Shown: positions 54,371 to 64,000 of the stretch, one piece after another | How the letters are laid out: each line of letters begins with the position of its first letter | Numbering within the stretch: the first letter of the stretch is position 1 | Source: Mesorhizobium australicum WSM2073 | GTDB lineage: Bacteria > Pseudomonadota > Alphaproteobacteria > Rhizobiales > Rhizobiaceae | Assembly (NCBI RefSeq): GCF_000230995.2 | Contig: NC_019973.1 | Span: forward strand, 186,001-250,000 | Direction of reading: 5' to 3' | DNA: 64,000 nucleotides | The notes under the pieces: generated by a model | What the model was told of the DNA's origin: nothing | Database searches by the model: none | What the model saw: only the letters and a program-made list of their open reading frames with translations | Translations under genes and position numbers: made by a program

Positions 54371-54378
54371 GCGGACCG

Positions 54379-55365
54379 TCAGTCCAGTGATGCCAACCTA
54401 GCGCTTATCAGCGCCGCCGCATCGGCCGGACGCACGCCTACTTCCAGGGTAAAGGTCGGCACCGACGACACCAGTCCGCGGATCGCCGCCAACCTGCGCT
54501 TCTGCAGCGGCAGCAGACCGGTCGCGCCGGTGCGGACATTGTCCATCGCCAGCGCCACCATCGCGTCGGTCCGGGCCATGGGCGCGAGCCGGGTCTCTTC
54601 GTCGCCGGATCGCGCAAGATGCAGGAGCGCTGCGACCGGACGGGCGGTCGGACTTTCGATTTTTACGATCCCACTCAGCTTTTCCAGCGAAACAGCCTGT
54701 TCGCCATTGCGGTCCCATGACAGACCGAGGCATGGCGCCACAAGCGGGATCATCCGCGCGGTCTTCTCATGGATCTTGACATGGCGCGGCAAACCCCAGG
54801 CGGCAGGCGTGGGGGAAGCGAGATTCAGGATCATGGCGTCGTCGGAGCACAGGCCGAATCCTTGCGTTGCCAAGGCCAGCGATGTGGTGGTCTTGCCGGT
54901 GCCGCTCGGGGCATGGACCAGCACGACGGCGTCGCGGCCCGGCAGCGTCAGCCCGGCCGTGTGCAGCATATGCTGGCCGCCTGCGTCGAGTGCTGCGTCC
55001 AACACCAGCATCGATGGCGTCCAAGCGGCCTTCGCACCGGGGCGAACCCGGAGTTCGGCCCAACCCTCCTCGTCATTGACGACAACGGCTTGGCGTTCGG
55101 GAAAGACGAGATGGACCGTGCCGCCATCCGCGATCATCCGGCAGTAGCCGTCCTCCGGTATCTCGCCCTCGAAGACGAGCGATCCGCCGGGCGCTTCGTC
55201 CAGAACGTCCGCCTCTGTGATCTCGAGACGAAAATCCGGCTCGACGGGACCTGTGACACGCAAGGTGCCCAGCATCCCGTCGAAATCCTGCCACAGGCCG
55301 GGGCGCTCGGCCGATATGCCGAGGATCTGGCCATTGAGGTCATAGAATACTGAAGGTCTGGTCAA
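54379..55365 (-). CDS. HPr kinase-like serine kinase of a RiPP-like cluster
   Basis: A 328-residue protein whose second half resembles the HprK kinase domain: Walker A APSGTGKTTTSLALA near residue 152 and LCSDDAMILN near 175. The N-terminal half is a beta-rich region typical of the HprK-like proteins in lasso-peptide clusters (PadeK-type), which phosphorylate a precursor or peptide rather than HPr. The start is a TTG overlapping the TGA of the B2-like gene (TTGA), so the two are translationally coupled. Confidence 0.8.
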   Translation of the reverse strand: MTRPSVFYDLNGQILGISAERPGLWQDFDGMLGTLRVTGPVEPDFRLEITEADVLDEAPGGSLVFEGEIPEDGYCRMIADGGTVHLVFPERQAVVVNDEEGWAELRVRPGAKAAWTPSMLVLDAALDAGGQHMLHTAGLTLPGRDAVVLVHAPSGTGKTTTSLALATQGFGLCSDDAMILNLASPTPAAWGLPRHVKIHEKTARMIPLVAPCLGLSWDRNGEQAVSLEKLSGIVKIESPTARPVAALLHLARSGDEETRLAPMARTDAMVALAMDNVRTGATGLLPLQKRRLAAIRGLVSSVPTFTLEVGVRPADAAALISARLASLD

Positions 55366-55799
55366 GCGGAGCGCACCTTCGTGGCGGCGGTGGCGGGGTG
55401 ACGGTAGATCTCGACCATGCCGGGAAGGCTGTCACTGACCACCGGCTTGCCGTCCAGGCACACCCAGCAATGCGCCGCCAGCCGCGACGCTTGCAGCGAC
55501 TTCGGATCGACGCCGAAATGCAGCTGCGGATCGAAACCGGCAAGGCGCAGGAAGCGATGGCCGAGCAAGCCCTCCCGCAAGCATCTGCGGTCACGCATCA
55601 GCCAGGGATGACGCACGGCACGGTTGACGCGGGCGACAATGTAGGGGGCAGGCAGGCCGCGATAGGGCGCCGGCGAGGCGAGCGGCGCCCATTTCAGCAC
55701 GTCCTCGAAGCTGCGATTGGCAATGAGAATTGGCATCAGCCGCGCGCTTGCCCAGAGATGACAGCGGAACAAGGCGCGCAGGAGAGGACCGTCCACCAT
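55362..55799 (-). CDS. Lasso peptide B2-like transglutaminase-fold peptidase
   Basis: A 145-residue protein of the lasso-peptide B2 family, whose members cut the leader from the precursor. The catalytic triad area is visible: the Cys in RRCLREGLLGHRFLRLAG near residue 80 and the His in AAHCWVCLDGKPVVSD near 116, with the FDPQLHFGV strand between. An N-terminal helical part precedes the domain. Its ATG overlaps the TGA of the PqqD-like gene (TGATG). Leader cleavage is the inferred role; the precursor is not identified. Confidence 0.82.
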   Translation of the reverse strand: MVDGPLLRALFRCHLWASARLMPILIANRSFEDVLKWAPLASPAPYRGLPAPYIVARVNRAVRHPWLMRDRRCLREGLLGHRFLRLAGFDPQLHFGVDPKSLQASRLAAHCWVCLDGKPVVSDSLPGMVEIYRHPATAATKVRSA

Positions 55800-56101
55800 C
55801 AAGCGGTGCCTTCAGCCATCAAGCCTGGAGCAGCGAGAATGCCTTCCGAGACCAGATCGCTGGCCAGCGCCGCCATGTCCTCGTCAAGCGTGCCCTTGTC
55901 GATTTCGAACTCCTCGCAAAGCAGGCCGACGATCTGGCCGAGGCTGCGCGCGCCATCCACCTTGTCGAGAAAGGCTTCGGTCGTCCCGTTGCAGGTATAA
56001 AGCTGGCCGCTGCGCGCCAAAAGCACCACCGCGCCGTCGCCGACATGCTGAACCGAGGCATCGTCCGCCAGTCGCAGAACCGTTCCAGAGGCAATTTCCA
56101 T
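55799..56101 (-). CDS. PqqD/lasso B1-like RiPP recognition element protein
   Basis: A 100-residue PqqD-family protein, the winged-helix RRE fold that binds leader peptides. It has a beta hairpin DGAVVLLARSGQLYTCNGTTE, then the characteristic AFLDKVDGARSLGQIVGLLCEEF helix-turn-helix near residue 48, and DEDMAALASDLVSEGIL. Stand-alone RRE proteins act with B2 peptidases. The ATG at 56101 is chosen; a TTG extension to 56113 is possible. It heads the three-gene coupled operon (RRE, B2, kinase). Confidence 0.82.
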   Translation of the reverse strand: MEIASGTVLRLADDASVQHVGDGAVVLLARSGQLYTCNGTTEAFLDKVDGARSLGQIVGLLCEEFEIDKGTLDEDMAALASDLVSEGILAAPGLMAEGTA

Positions 56102-56113
56102 AACGAACCCCAA

Positions 56114-56868
56114 AAGCCATGCAAAACCCGGAAATGAGATAGCGCGGTGGTGGGGCGCTGTCTATTGGCCGGCCGGGATGGCTCGCGTGGCTCTATGCTT
56201 GCAGCACGCTCTTGTCAGGCCGCAACATCCATCCAGCGTCGAAAATCGTCCCAGAAAATAGTCGTCGGAATGGCGCGCCAGGCAAGCATGCTGACCGGCA
56301 GGCCCGTTGCTTTTCTTCCCTCCAGTAAGGTAAGAACTCCCCGGGTCTTGGGGAGATAGCGTATGCGTTACAATTGGGAGCGGGCTCCGACGACTTTCGA
56401 ACGTCATCGAAAAGCTCTGGCGACAGCCATTTTGATCTTCGGCGGCGTCGGCCTCATGCTGGTGGCCTTGCCGATCTAGCGCCGTCGACATTCGCCCAAC
56501 GAATCCGGCTTGTTAGACGGCAATCGACAGATTGTTCAGCGGGGTTGTCCGGTCACCGCTATCAAGCGGCGATCGCACCCTTAAAACCCCGGCTGAAGCG
56601 CTGCACAGCCCGACGATTACCGCCGGCTTGCCTGCCGGTGTGTATTCACAGGATTCCGACAGGCTGTAGGAGGTCGGACGGTTCCTCGAGCCTGGTCCCG
56701 ATCGACCATTGATGGCGCATGCGCTCACATCCTCCCGCTCGATATCGTCGGACAGCGGGCATCCCGGTCAGGACAAGACCGGTTCAAACGAAAATCAGGG
56801 AAGACAGCGCCGGAAAAAACAGCATAGGCTGTTTGCAAAGACGGCAAATGGTTTCCGGGAGGGTACGG
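56114..56868. other. 755-bp region between the RRE gene and prpE
   Basis: This region must hold the promoters of the leftward RRE operon and of prpE, and would be the place for a precursor peptide. It contains a 38-codon ORF with a good ribosome site (56363-56479, plus strand). A weaker 71-codon GTG-started frame lies on the minus strand (56513-56728) with a cysteine-containing segment, EYTPAGKPAVIVGLC, but its GGGAGG site is only 2 nt from the start codon. A short hairpin CTCCCC/GGGGAG lies near 56336-56355. No lasso-type precursor is convincing. Confidence 0.5.
56363..56479 (+). CDS. Short membrane peptide ORF (38 aa)
   Basis: ATG at 56363 with a GGGGAGA ribosome site 8 nt upstream opens a 38-residue ORF: a charged start (RYNWERAPTTFERHRKA) followed by one hydrophobic helix (ILIFGGVGLMLVALPI) and TAG at 56477-56479. 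It looks like a single-pass small membrane protein rather than a RiPP precursor, although a role with the neighbouring cluster cannot be excluded. Confidence 0.5.
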   Translation: MRYNWERAPTTFERHRKALATAILIFGGVGLMLVALPI

Positions 56869-58776
<1,908 letters not shown>

Positions 58777-58923
58777 GGAGCACTGCCGGGAACCTGACTG
58801 GAGCTACCGTTGCGCGATGTTGCGACGCGGCGAACTTTGTGATGACCGCTGGGCGCAATCGTAGATTGTGCGATGCAACATTCCGCCCTACAGTTTCCGC
58901 GGGGGGCCATTCGATTGGATCGC

Positions 58924-60006
58924 ATGGCTCAGAAAAAAATAACCTTTGGCGGTATCGACATCCTGCGGTTTCTCGCCGCCGTGCTGGTCATGGTCTATCA
59001 CTACGGCTTCTGGGTGTGGGCCTATCCCGACGGCATCTCGGCGCAAGCGACTGGTGGCGTTCCGGCGCAGCCTGGGATCGGCGCCTGGGTCGGGTCCGGC
59101 TGGGTAGGCGTCGAGATCTTCTTCGTCATCAGCGGTTTCGTCATTGCCTTCAGCGCCGAGAATTCGACGCCGCTGCGGTTTTTCGAGGCAAGGGTCAAAA
59201 GGCTGGCGCCGGCGGTCTGGATTTGTGCCCCGATCACCACGGCGCTGTTGCTGCTGATCGGCTTGAGCTGGCCGACCGATGCGGTGGTTCGGCTCGTGCG
59301 CACCGGCCTGTTCGCGCCTTATGGTCCCTGGGTGGACAGCGTCTACTGGACGCTCGGCATCGAAATCGCCTTCTACGCCATCGTCTGGATCCTGCTGCGG
59401 CTCGGCCGTTTCCATCTGATGGAAAGGGTTGCGATCGTCATCGGCATGATCAGCACGCTGTTCTGGTGCCTTTATTATCCGCTCGGCTGGTCCGCCTTCG
59501 CCGAGACGCGGTGGCTGCAGCTCGTGCTGGTGCATCATGGCTCATTCTTCGCGGTCGGCGTGCTCATCTGGCTGATGCGGTTCAAGGCGGTGACGGCGTC
59601 TCGCCTTGGCTTCTGCCTGCTGTTCCTCGGCGGTGGGGTGCTGCAGATCGCCAGCTCCGTCGACGTCCATAGCATCAAAGTCGGAGCCGTGATGCCGTAC
59701 GGGCCGCCAATCTTGATCTTCCTCGCGGCCATCGCGCTGATGGCGTGGTCGCTCACGCTTGATCTCAGATGGAGCGGCTGGCGCCGGATCGGCCTGATGA
59801 CCTATCCGCTCTATCTGATCCACGACGTCATCGGCGCGGCGATGCTCGGCGCCATGGTGCGCTCCGGGCTGCCTTATCTCCTGTCGATGGCAATGGTCGG
59901 CGCGACCATGATCGCGGCAAGCTGGCTGGTGGCAACCGAGGCCGAACCGCGCATCCGGCTGCTGCTCGACCACACGCTTTTCCGTTACCGGCTGAAGGCG
60001 GCATAG
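58924..60006 (+). CDS. Acyltransferase family 3 membrane protein (OafA/NodX-like)
   Basis: A 360-residue protein with about ten helices of the Acyl_transf_3 family, which transfer acetyl or succinyl groups to glycans. The N-terminus FGGIDILRFLAAVLVMVYHYG carries the conserved Arg and His, and WVGVEIFFVISGFVIAFSAE near residue 60 is the family signature. It converges with the exoP-like gene and probably modifies the polysaccharide encoded there. ATG at 58924 fits the family; an upstream ATG at 58873 lacks a ribosome site. Confidence 0.88.
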   Translation: MAQKKITFGGIDILRFLAAVLVMVYHYGFWVWAYPDGISAQATGGVPAQPGIGAWVGSGWVGVEIFFVISGFVIAFSAENSTPLRFFEARVKRLAPAVWICAPITTALLLLIGLSWPTDAVVRLVRTGLFAPYGPWVDSVYWTLGIEIAFYAIVWILLRLGRFHLMERVAIVIGMISTLFWCLYYPLGWSAFAETRWLQLVLVHHGSFFAVGVLIWLMRFKAVTASRLGFCLLFLGGGVLQIASSVDVHSIKVGAVMPYGPPILIFLAAIALMAWSLTLDLRWSGWRRIGLMTYPLYLIHDVIGAAMLGAMVRSGLPYLLSMAMVGATMIAASWLVATEAEPRIRLLLDHTLFRYRLKAA

Positions 60007-60034
60007 CCTCGAGCTATACGCCGCTCCGCCTCAT

Positions 60035-60061
60035 GTCCGGCCGCATGAACGGCGGCCGGAC
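60035..60061. terminator. Hairpin between convergent acyltransferase and exoP-like genes
   Basis: GTCCGGCCGC (60035-60044), 7-nt loop, GCGGCCGGAC (60052-60061). It is a perfect 10-bp GC stem between two convergent stop codons. It lacks a T-tract, so termination is possible but not certain. Confidence 0.45.
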
Positions 60062-60135
60062 GGTGCCGAAACCTTGTGCGATTTCGGAATGAGAACCGCT
60101 GCGCGGGTTCAAGACATGATGGCAACGGCCTTATC

Positions 60136-62520
60136 TCAGACCGCCGCCTTCGAACGCACTTCCGACTTGTCGAGATAATAGCTCGAGTACTTGTCGAAGA
60201 ATTTCTCCGACGCGCCGAACGACCCGTATTTGGCGAGCTTCTTCAGGTCGACCTTGTTCAGCACCGCGCCGACGATCTTGTTGGCGACATAGGGCTCGGA
60301 TTCCAGCATCGAGCGCACCATGGCGCGCGGCGTGCGGCCCCATTCGGTGACGAGCACGAAGCCGTCGACCAGCGGCGCGAAGGCCTTGGCGTCTACCACC
60401 GGGCCAAGCGGCGGCAGATCGACGACGATGTATTCGAAGGTCTCCTTGGCGTTTTCGATGAAACGACGCATGCCGGCCGAGGAGAGAAGCTCGCTGGTGT
60501 GCGAGAAATGTCCGCGCAGCACAGCCGGAATGATCGCCAGCTTGGTCTGCCTGTCGATCTTGCCGACGGACTGCCAGGTCTGGCCGCTCACCACCGCTTC
60601 CATCAAGCCTTGCTCGGCTTCCATGCCGAGGCTGCGGCTAAGGCCCGGATTGCGCAGATCGCCGTCGATGAGCAGCGTCCTGGAGCCATTGGCGGCGAGC
60701 AGCCCGGCGAGATTGGCCGCGACCGTCGACTTGCCTTCGCCGGGCAGGACCGAGATCACGCCGATGACGCGGCTGCCTTGCCCTTCCATCACCACATCGA
60801 AGGCGATCTTGGCGCTGCGCAGCGTTTCGGAGAACATCGATGCCGGAGCGTCGATGCTCACCCGCATCCGTGCGCGCCTTTCGATGGCGGCCGGCGATCT
60901 GGCGACCTTGAGATCGGGTTCGGCTGGCTTGTCTTCCTTGCTCGGTTTGCTGCCGATGGTCGGCAGGTAACCGAGGAATTTGAGGCCGACGCGGTCGCGG
61001 ACCTCCTCGCCGGTCCTGAAGAACCGCTCGTTGAACTCGTTGAGGCCGCCGAAGCCGGCGCCCATCAGAACCCCGAGCACCAGCGAAAGGCCGAGGACGA
61101 TGACGGTGCGCGGGCTCGAGGCGGCAAGCGGCGTCGACGCATCCGAGATGATGCGGATCTTGCCGACCGGGAAGGATTGCTGCTGCGCGGCTTCCTCGTA
61201 GCGTCCGAGGAACGTCTGGTAGAGCGTGGAGAGTGCCGTCGCCTTCTGATCGAGATCACGCAATTGGACCTGCGACTGGTTGTCGATCGAACTCTTGCCC
61301 TGCGCGGCGGCGACATTGGCCCTGAGCGCGGTCTCGCGCGCCAACGCCACCTCATACTCGTTGCGGTAGCTTTCGGTGAGCTGCTTCAGTTCGCCGAAGA
61401 TCTGCGTCGAGATGTCGGCCTTCTCCTTGGCGAGCGCCACCGCCTGCGGATGCTGCGGGCCGAAATTCGCCTCGACATCCTGCTGCCGTTTGGCGACCGT
61501 GAGATAGCGGGTCTTCAGCGCCGCAATGACCGAACTGGCTGGCTGGTCGCTGGATATGGCGGCATCCTTGAAAGCGTTGTCCGAGCCGCTGTCGACGATC
61601 GACTTGTATTGCTGGTAACGGGCGCTGGCACGCGCGGTGTCGGCCTGCGCCACGATGAGCTGGGCGTTCAGGTCGGCGAGCTGCTTGTCGCTCATCAGCT
61701 GGCCGTCGCTGTTGGCGGACAGGCCGTGTTCGGCCCTGAATTTCTCGACCGCCAGCGATGCCTGCTGCGAGCTCTCGCGCAGTTCGGTTAGCCGGCCCTG
61801 CAGCCAGACCGCCGCGCGCTCGGTGGCGTCGAAGCTGGCATCGAGCTGGTCGGCGAGATAGGCGTCTGCATAGGCCTTGGTGATGGCCTTCGCCAATGCC
61901 GGATCCGTCGCCTGGTAGCCAAGCGCGATAACGTAGCTTCGCCCGACGCGATCCGCCCTGATCTCGTTCTGCAGCTTGAGGATGGCGTAGTCGCGGCGCG
62001 ACGTGGCGATCAGCGCATCGCGCGCGGCGGGGTCGAGCTTGGTGATGTCGCCGACACCCGGCATGACCGGGCTGCTCGGACGAACATACTGGATCAGACC
62101 GCGGACCAGGCCAACGCCCTGGGCAAGGGCCGACTGGGGCGGGTTCATGAACGTGTCGTTCTGGTCGAGCTTGAGCTTGTCGACGACCACGGCGGCAAGC
62201 CGCGTCGAGGTCAGGATCTCGATCTGGCTCAGAATCGCGGAATCGGTCTGCATCGTCGTCGATGCCGCCGAGATGTCGTCGACGATCTTGTTCAGACCTT
62301 CATCGATCAACACGCTGGAAACCGACACGAATTTTGGCGGCGTGGTCTGCAGATAGAGCATGCCCAGGAAAAGGCCGATGATGGCGCACACGCCAACCAC
62401 CTTGGCCTGCCGTGCGGCCATGCCAAGCAGCCGCTCGATGTCGATGAAGTCGTCGCCGTCTCCTGCTTCCGAATTCGGCAATGGCATCCTCTTGTCGAGA
62501 GGAAAATTGGCATAATTCAT
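60136..62520 (-). CDS. Exopolysaccharide co-polymerase / BY-kinase (Wzc/ExoP-like)
   Basis: A 794-residue inner-membrane protein controlling chain length of exported polysaccharide. An N-terminal Wzz domain is bounded by helices at about residues 39-58 and 490-510 and contains a long coiled-coil-prone periplasmic region (about 190-440). The cytoplasmic kinase has Walker A SVLPGEGKSTVAANLAG near 595, a Walker A' LLIDGDLRNPGLSRSLG and a DLPPLGPVVDA Walker B. The C-terminus is Tyr-poor but has a YSSYYLDK tail. ATG at 62520 is chosen over the longer frame to 62592. It lies downstream of galU. Confidence 0.93.
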   Translation of the reverse strand: MNYANFPLDKRMPLPNSEAGDGDDFIDIERLLGMAARQAKVVGVCAIIGLFLGMLYLQTTPPKFVSVSSVLIDEGLNKIVDDISAASTTMQTDSAILSQIEILTSTRLAAVVVDKLKLDQNDTFMNPPQSALAQGVGLVRGLIQYVRPSSPVMPGVGDITKLDPAARDALIATSRRDYAILKLQNEIRADRVGRSYVIALGYQATDPALAKAITKAYADAYLADQLDASFDATERAAVWLQGRLTELRESSQQASLAVEKFRAEHGLSANSDGQLMSDKQLADLNAQLIVAQADTARASARYQQYKSIVDSGSDNAFKDAAISSDQPASSVIAALKTRYLTVAKRQQDVEANFGPQHPQAVALAKEKADISTQIFGELKQLTESYRNEYEVALARETALRANVAAAQGKSSIDNQSQVQLRDLDQKATALSTLYQTFLGRYEEAAQQQSFPVGKIRIISDASTPLAASSPRTVIVLGLSLVLGVLMGAGFGGLNEFNERFFRTGEEVRDRVGLKFLGYLPTIGSKPSKEDKPAEPDLKVARSPAAIERRARMRVSIDAPASMFSETLRSAKIAFDVVMEGQGSRVIGVISVLPGEGKSTVAANLAGLLAANGSRTLLIDGDLRNPGLSRSLGMEAEQGLMEAVVSGQTWQSVGKIDRQTKLAIIPAVLRGHFSHTSELLSSAGMRRFIENAKETFEYIVVDLPPLGPVVDAKAFAPLVDGFVLVTEWGRTPRAMVRSMLESEPYVANKIVGAVLNKVDLKKLAKYGSFGASEKFFDKYSSYYLDKSEVRSKAAV

Positions 62521-62668
62521 CTTCGGTCCAATTCTGGCTTGTCTCGCTCGCAGGCCCCGGAGAGATCGGGAGCATTGGCAGGCGCGACACACGCTTGGTG
62601 CCGGACAGCGCGGAGCCGGCCGGCGCCTGCGCCGTCAGCCATCCGACAATACTCCCGAAAGATGGGCA

Positions 62669-63565
62669 TTATGCGGCTTCTTCCTGGCGTTCATGCGTCC
62701 GGACGAACTCCCGGAGCATCTCGAAAACCGGACCCCTCATGTCGTCGCGCGCCAGCGCGAAGGCGATATTGGCCTGGATGAACCCTTCCTTGGACCCGCA
62801 GTCGAACATGCGCCCCTTGAAAGGCTGGGCAAAGAATGGCTGCTCCTGCGACAGGCGAACCATGGCGTCGGTCAGCTGGATCTCGTTGCCGGCGCCGCGC
62901 TGCTGGTTGCCCAGAAGCTGGAATATCTCGGGCTGCAGGATATAACGGCCATTGATGTAGAAATTCGACGGTGCGTTGGCCGGCGCCGGCTTTTCGATCA
63001 TGGCCGTCACCTCGAAACCGCCGCCAATGTCGGCGCCACGGCCGACAATGCCATATTTGTTGGTCTCGGTGGGATCGCAACGCTCGACGGCGATGACGTT
63101 GCCGCCGGTCTGTGCATAGAGGTCGGTGATCTCGGCCAGGCATCCGCGCCCGCCGAAGGAGACCATGTCAGGCAAAAGCAGGGCAAAGGGCTCGTTGCCG
63201 ATGACCTCGCGGGCGCACCAGACGGCATGGCCGAGGCCTTGCGGCGACTGCTGGCGGATGAAGGAGGTGGCGCCGGCCACCGGCAGCATGCTTTCGAGCG
63301 TCTCCAGCTGAGTCTTCTTGCCAGTTTGCTCCAGGGTTCCGATCAATTCCGGATGCAGGTCGAAATAGTCCTCTATGACCGCCTTGTTGCGGCCGGTGAC
63401 GAAGACGATGTGCTCGATGCCGGCCTCGAAGGCCTCGTCCACCGCATATTGCACGACGGGCCTGTCGACGACGGGAAGCATTTCCTTCGGCATCGACTTG
63501 GTCGCCGGCAGGAACCGCGTTCCAAGCCCCGCCACCGGTATCACGGCCTTCCTGATTTTCTTCAT
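62669..63565 (-). CDS. galU: UTP-glucose-1-phosphate uridylyltransferase (GalU/ExoN)
   Basis: A 298-residue enzyme making UDP-glucose from UTP and glucose-1-phosphate. The N-terminal nucleotide loop is [24 protein letters not shown] (residues 7-30; it contains the GxGTRxxP-type core). [15 protein letters not shown] near 107 and [18 protein letters not shown] near 186 are conserved; [13 protein letters not shown] near 262 closes the site. It is called exoN in succinoglycan loci. AAGGAA precedes the ATG at 63565. It is followed 148 bp later by the exoP-like gene and preceded by a glycosyltransferase end, all on the same strand. Confidence 0.95.
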   Translation of the reverse strand: MKKIRKAVIPVAGLGTRFLPATKSMPKEMLPVVDRPVVQYAVDEAFEAGIEHIVFVTGRNKAVIEDYFDLHPELIGTLEQTGKKTQLETLESMLPVAGATSFIRQQSPQGLGHAVWCAREVIGNEPFALLLPDMVSFGGRGCLAEITDLYAQTGGNVIAVERCDPTETNKYGIVGRGADIGGGFEVTAMIEKPAPANAPSNFYINGRYILQPEIFQLLGNQQRGAGNEIQLTDAMVRLSQEQPFFAQPFKGRMFDCGSKEGFIQANIAFALARDDMRGPVFEMLREFVRTHERQEEAA

Positions 63566-63639
63566 CGCAAATTCCTTCTGAGGAGATCGACTACAGTCCA
63601 TTCACAGGCCACGAAAAATCCCTCCATGTGCCTGCATCT

Positions 63640-64000
63640 TCACCTCCCCGCCCCGACGGCAAACTGTGCCGCTACTCTTCGCAACCGCACGGCGATCGGC
63701 ATGCCCATATGCCTGACCGCCGCCGGGTCGCTGAGCGCCGTCCGAATCGCCTTGAGCGGGGACCGCGCCTTGATGTGCTGGACCATCGCCAGGAACGAGG
63801 CCGCCTTGCGCAGGCTGCGGCCGCGCCGGGCGAATGCCGCCTGCGCGGCCGCGTCCATCGAATGGGTTTGAGCGAAAATCTCGTCGGCCTTGCGCATCGC
63901 CTCGACGTGATGAGGCTCGAGCACGCGCGAGATGGAGCCGCTGCGGATATGATAGGCATAGCCGATTTCAGGCTCCACCACGCATCTGCCGCCCATGGCG
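63640..64000 (-). CDS. Glycosyltransferase C-terminus (GT2-like), partial
   Basis: A minus-strand frame enters from the right edge and stops at 63640. The visible 120 residues contain VVEPEIGYAYHIRSGSISR, the Y-x-x-R-x-G-S-x-S pattern seen near the end of many family-2 glycosyltransferases, followed by a long helical basic tail (MRKADEIFAQTHSMDAAA and further). The catalytic GT-A core would lie beyond the window. It is 74 bp upstream of galU on the same strand, fitting a polysaccharide operon. The family call is moderate. Confidence 0.65.
   Translation of the reverse strand, partial: AMGGRCVVEPEIGYAYHIRSGSISRVLEPHHVEAMRKADEIFAQTHSMDAAAQAAFARRGRSLRKAASFLAMVQHIKARSPLKAIRTALSDPAAVRHMGMPIAVRLRRVAAQFAVGAGR

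Noticed and set aside
54379..55365. HprK-like protein as the regulator kinase of the nearby HPr
   Set aside because: It is translationally coupled to the B2 and RRE genes and resembles lasso-cluster kinases; proximity to the Dha HPr is probably coincidental.
56513..56728. 71-codon minus-strand frame as a lasso precursor
   Set aside because: It starts with GTG only 2 nt after its ribosome site, and it lacks a clear leader motif and the Thr-Gly core junction, so I keep it only as a weak candidate.

Overview
The window is a 64 kb piece of an alphaproteobacterial (Rhizobiales) chromosome, most like Mesorhizobium. The reasons are high GC with strong third-position GC bias, the mutS, glnD, murJ, trpS neighbourhood, the ActSR (RegBA) redox pair, an Irr-like iron box, an ExoP-type polysaccharide co-polymerase with an exoN/galU gene, and typical rhizobial palindromic repeats. 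Most of it is ordinary core genome. I saw no tRNA, rRNA or CRISPR array.

Layout. 1-6.6 kb: end of an Lrp/AsnC regulator, dUTPase, HAD phosphatase, an isocitrate-lyase-family enzyme with a trans-3-hydroxyproline dehydratase, an EI24 membrane protein, an EamA exporter and adenosine kinase. 6.8-8.0 kb: an orphan Xre/MbcA/ParS-type antitoxin-like gene beside a deletion scar made of the 3' ends of agmatinase and LysR genes. 8.0-15.4 kb: malic enzyme, a glycosyltransferase, mutS and an aldo/keto reductase. 15.5-18.5 kb: a copper module (DUF305 protein and a CopA-type ATPase with a textbook CueR operator); the likely cueR lies 10 kb away at 28.8 kb. 18.6-20.6 kb: tandem family-25 glycosyltransferases whose duplication copied the glnD leader. 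20.7-29.9 kb: glnD, murJ, trpS, universal stress protein, nfuA, L,D-transpeptidase, cueR and a nucleoside deaminase.

30.1-32.7 kb is an AT-richer mobile element: an IS1595-family transposase gene with about 35-bp terminal inverted repeats that also enclose a four-gene operon headed by a Panacea (SocA/DUF4065) antitoxin-like gene. Its right end lies 40 bp from mmcB. 32.7-41 kb is core again: mmcB, nhaA, actR/actS, hrpB, a DMT exporter and a PIG-L deacetylase.

41-53.3 kb is a long catabolic operon. It encodes an ABC sugar/polyol importer with two ATPases and a small membrane protein, then a fused ATP-type dihydroxyacetone-kinase-like protein and a complete PTS-type kinase chain (EI, HPr, DhaM, DhaL, DhaK) with a probable HTH regulator. 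Import, PEP-driven phosphoryl transfer and ketose phosphorylation are thus encoded together.

53.3-56.9 kb holds a lasso-peptide-like set (PqqD/RRE protein, B2 transglutaminase-like peptidase, HprK-like kinase, nucleotidyltransferase) with no recognisable cyclase. 56.9-64 kb: propionyl-CoA synthetase, an acyltransferase, and a polysaccharide group (exoP-like, galU/exoN, glycosyltransferase) that runs off the right edge.
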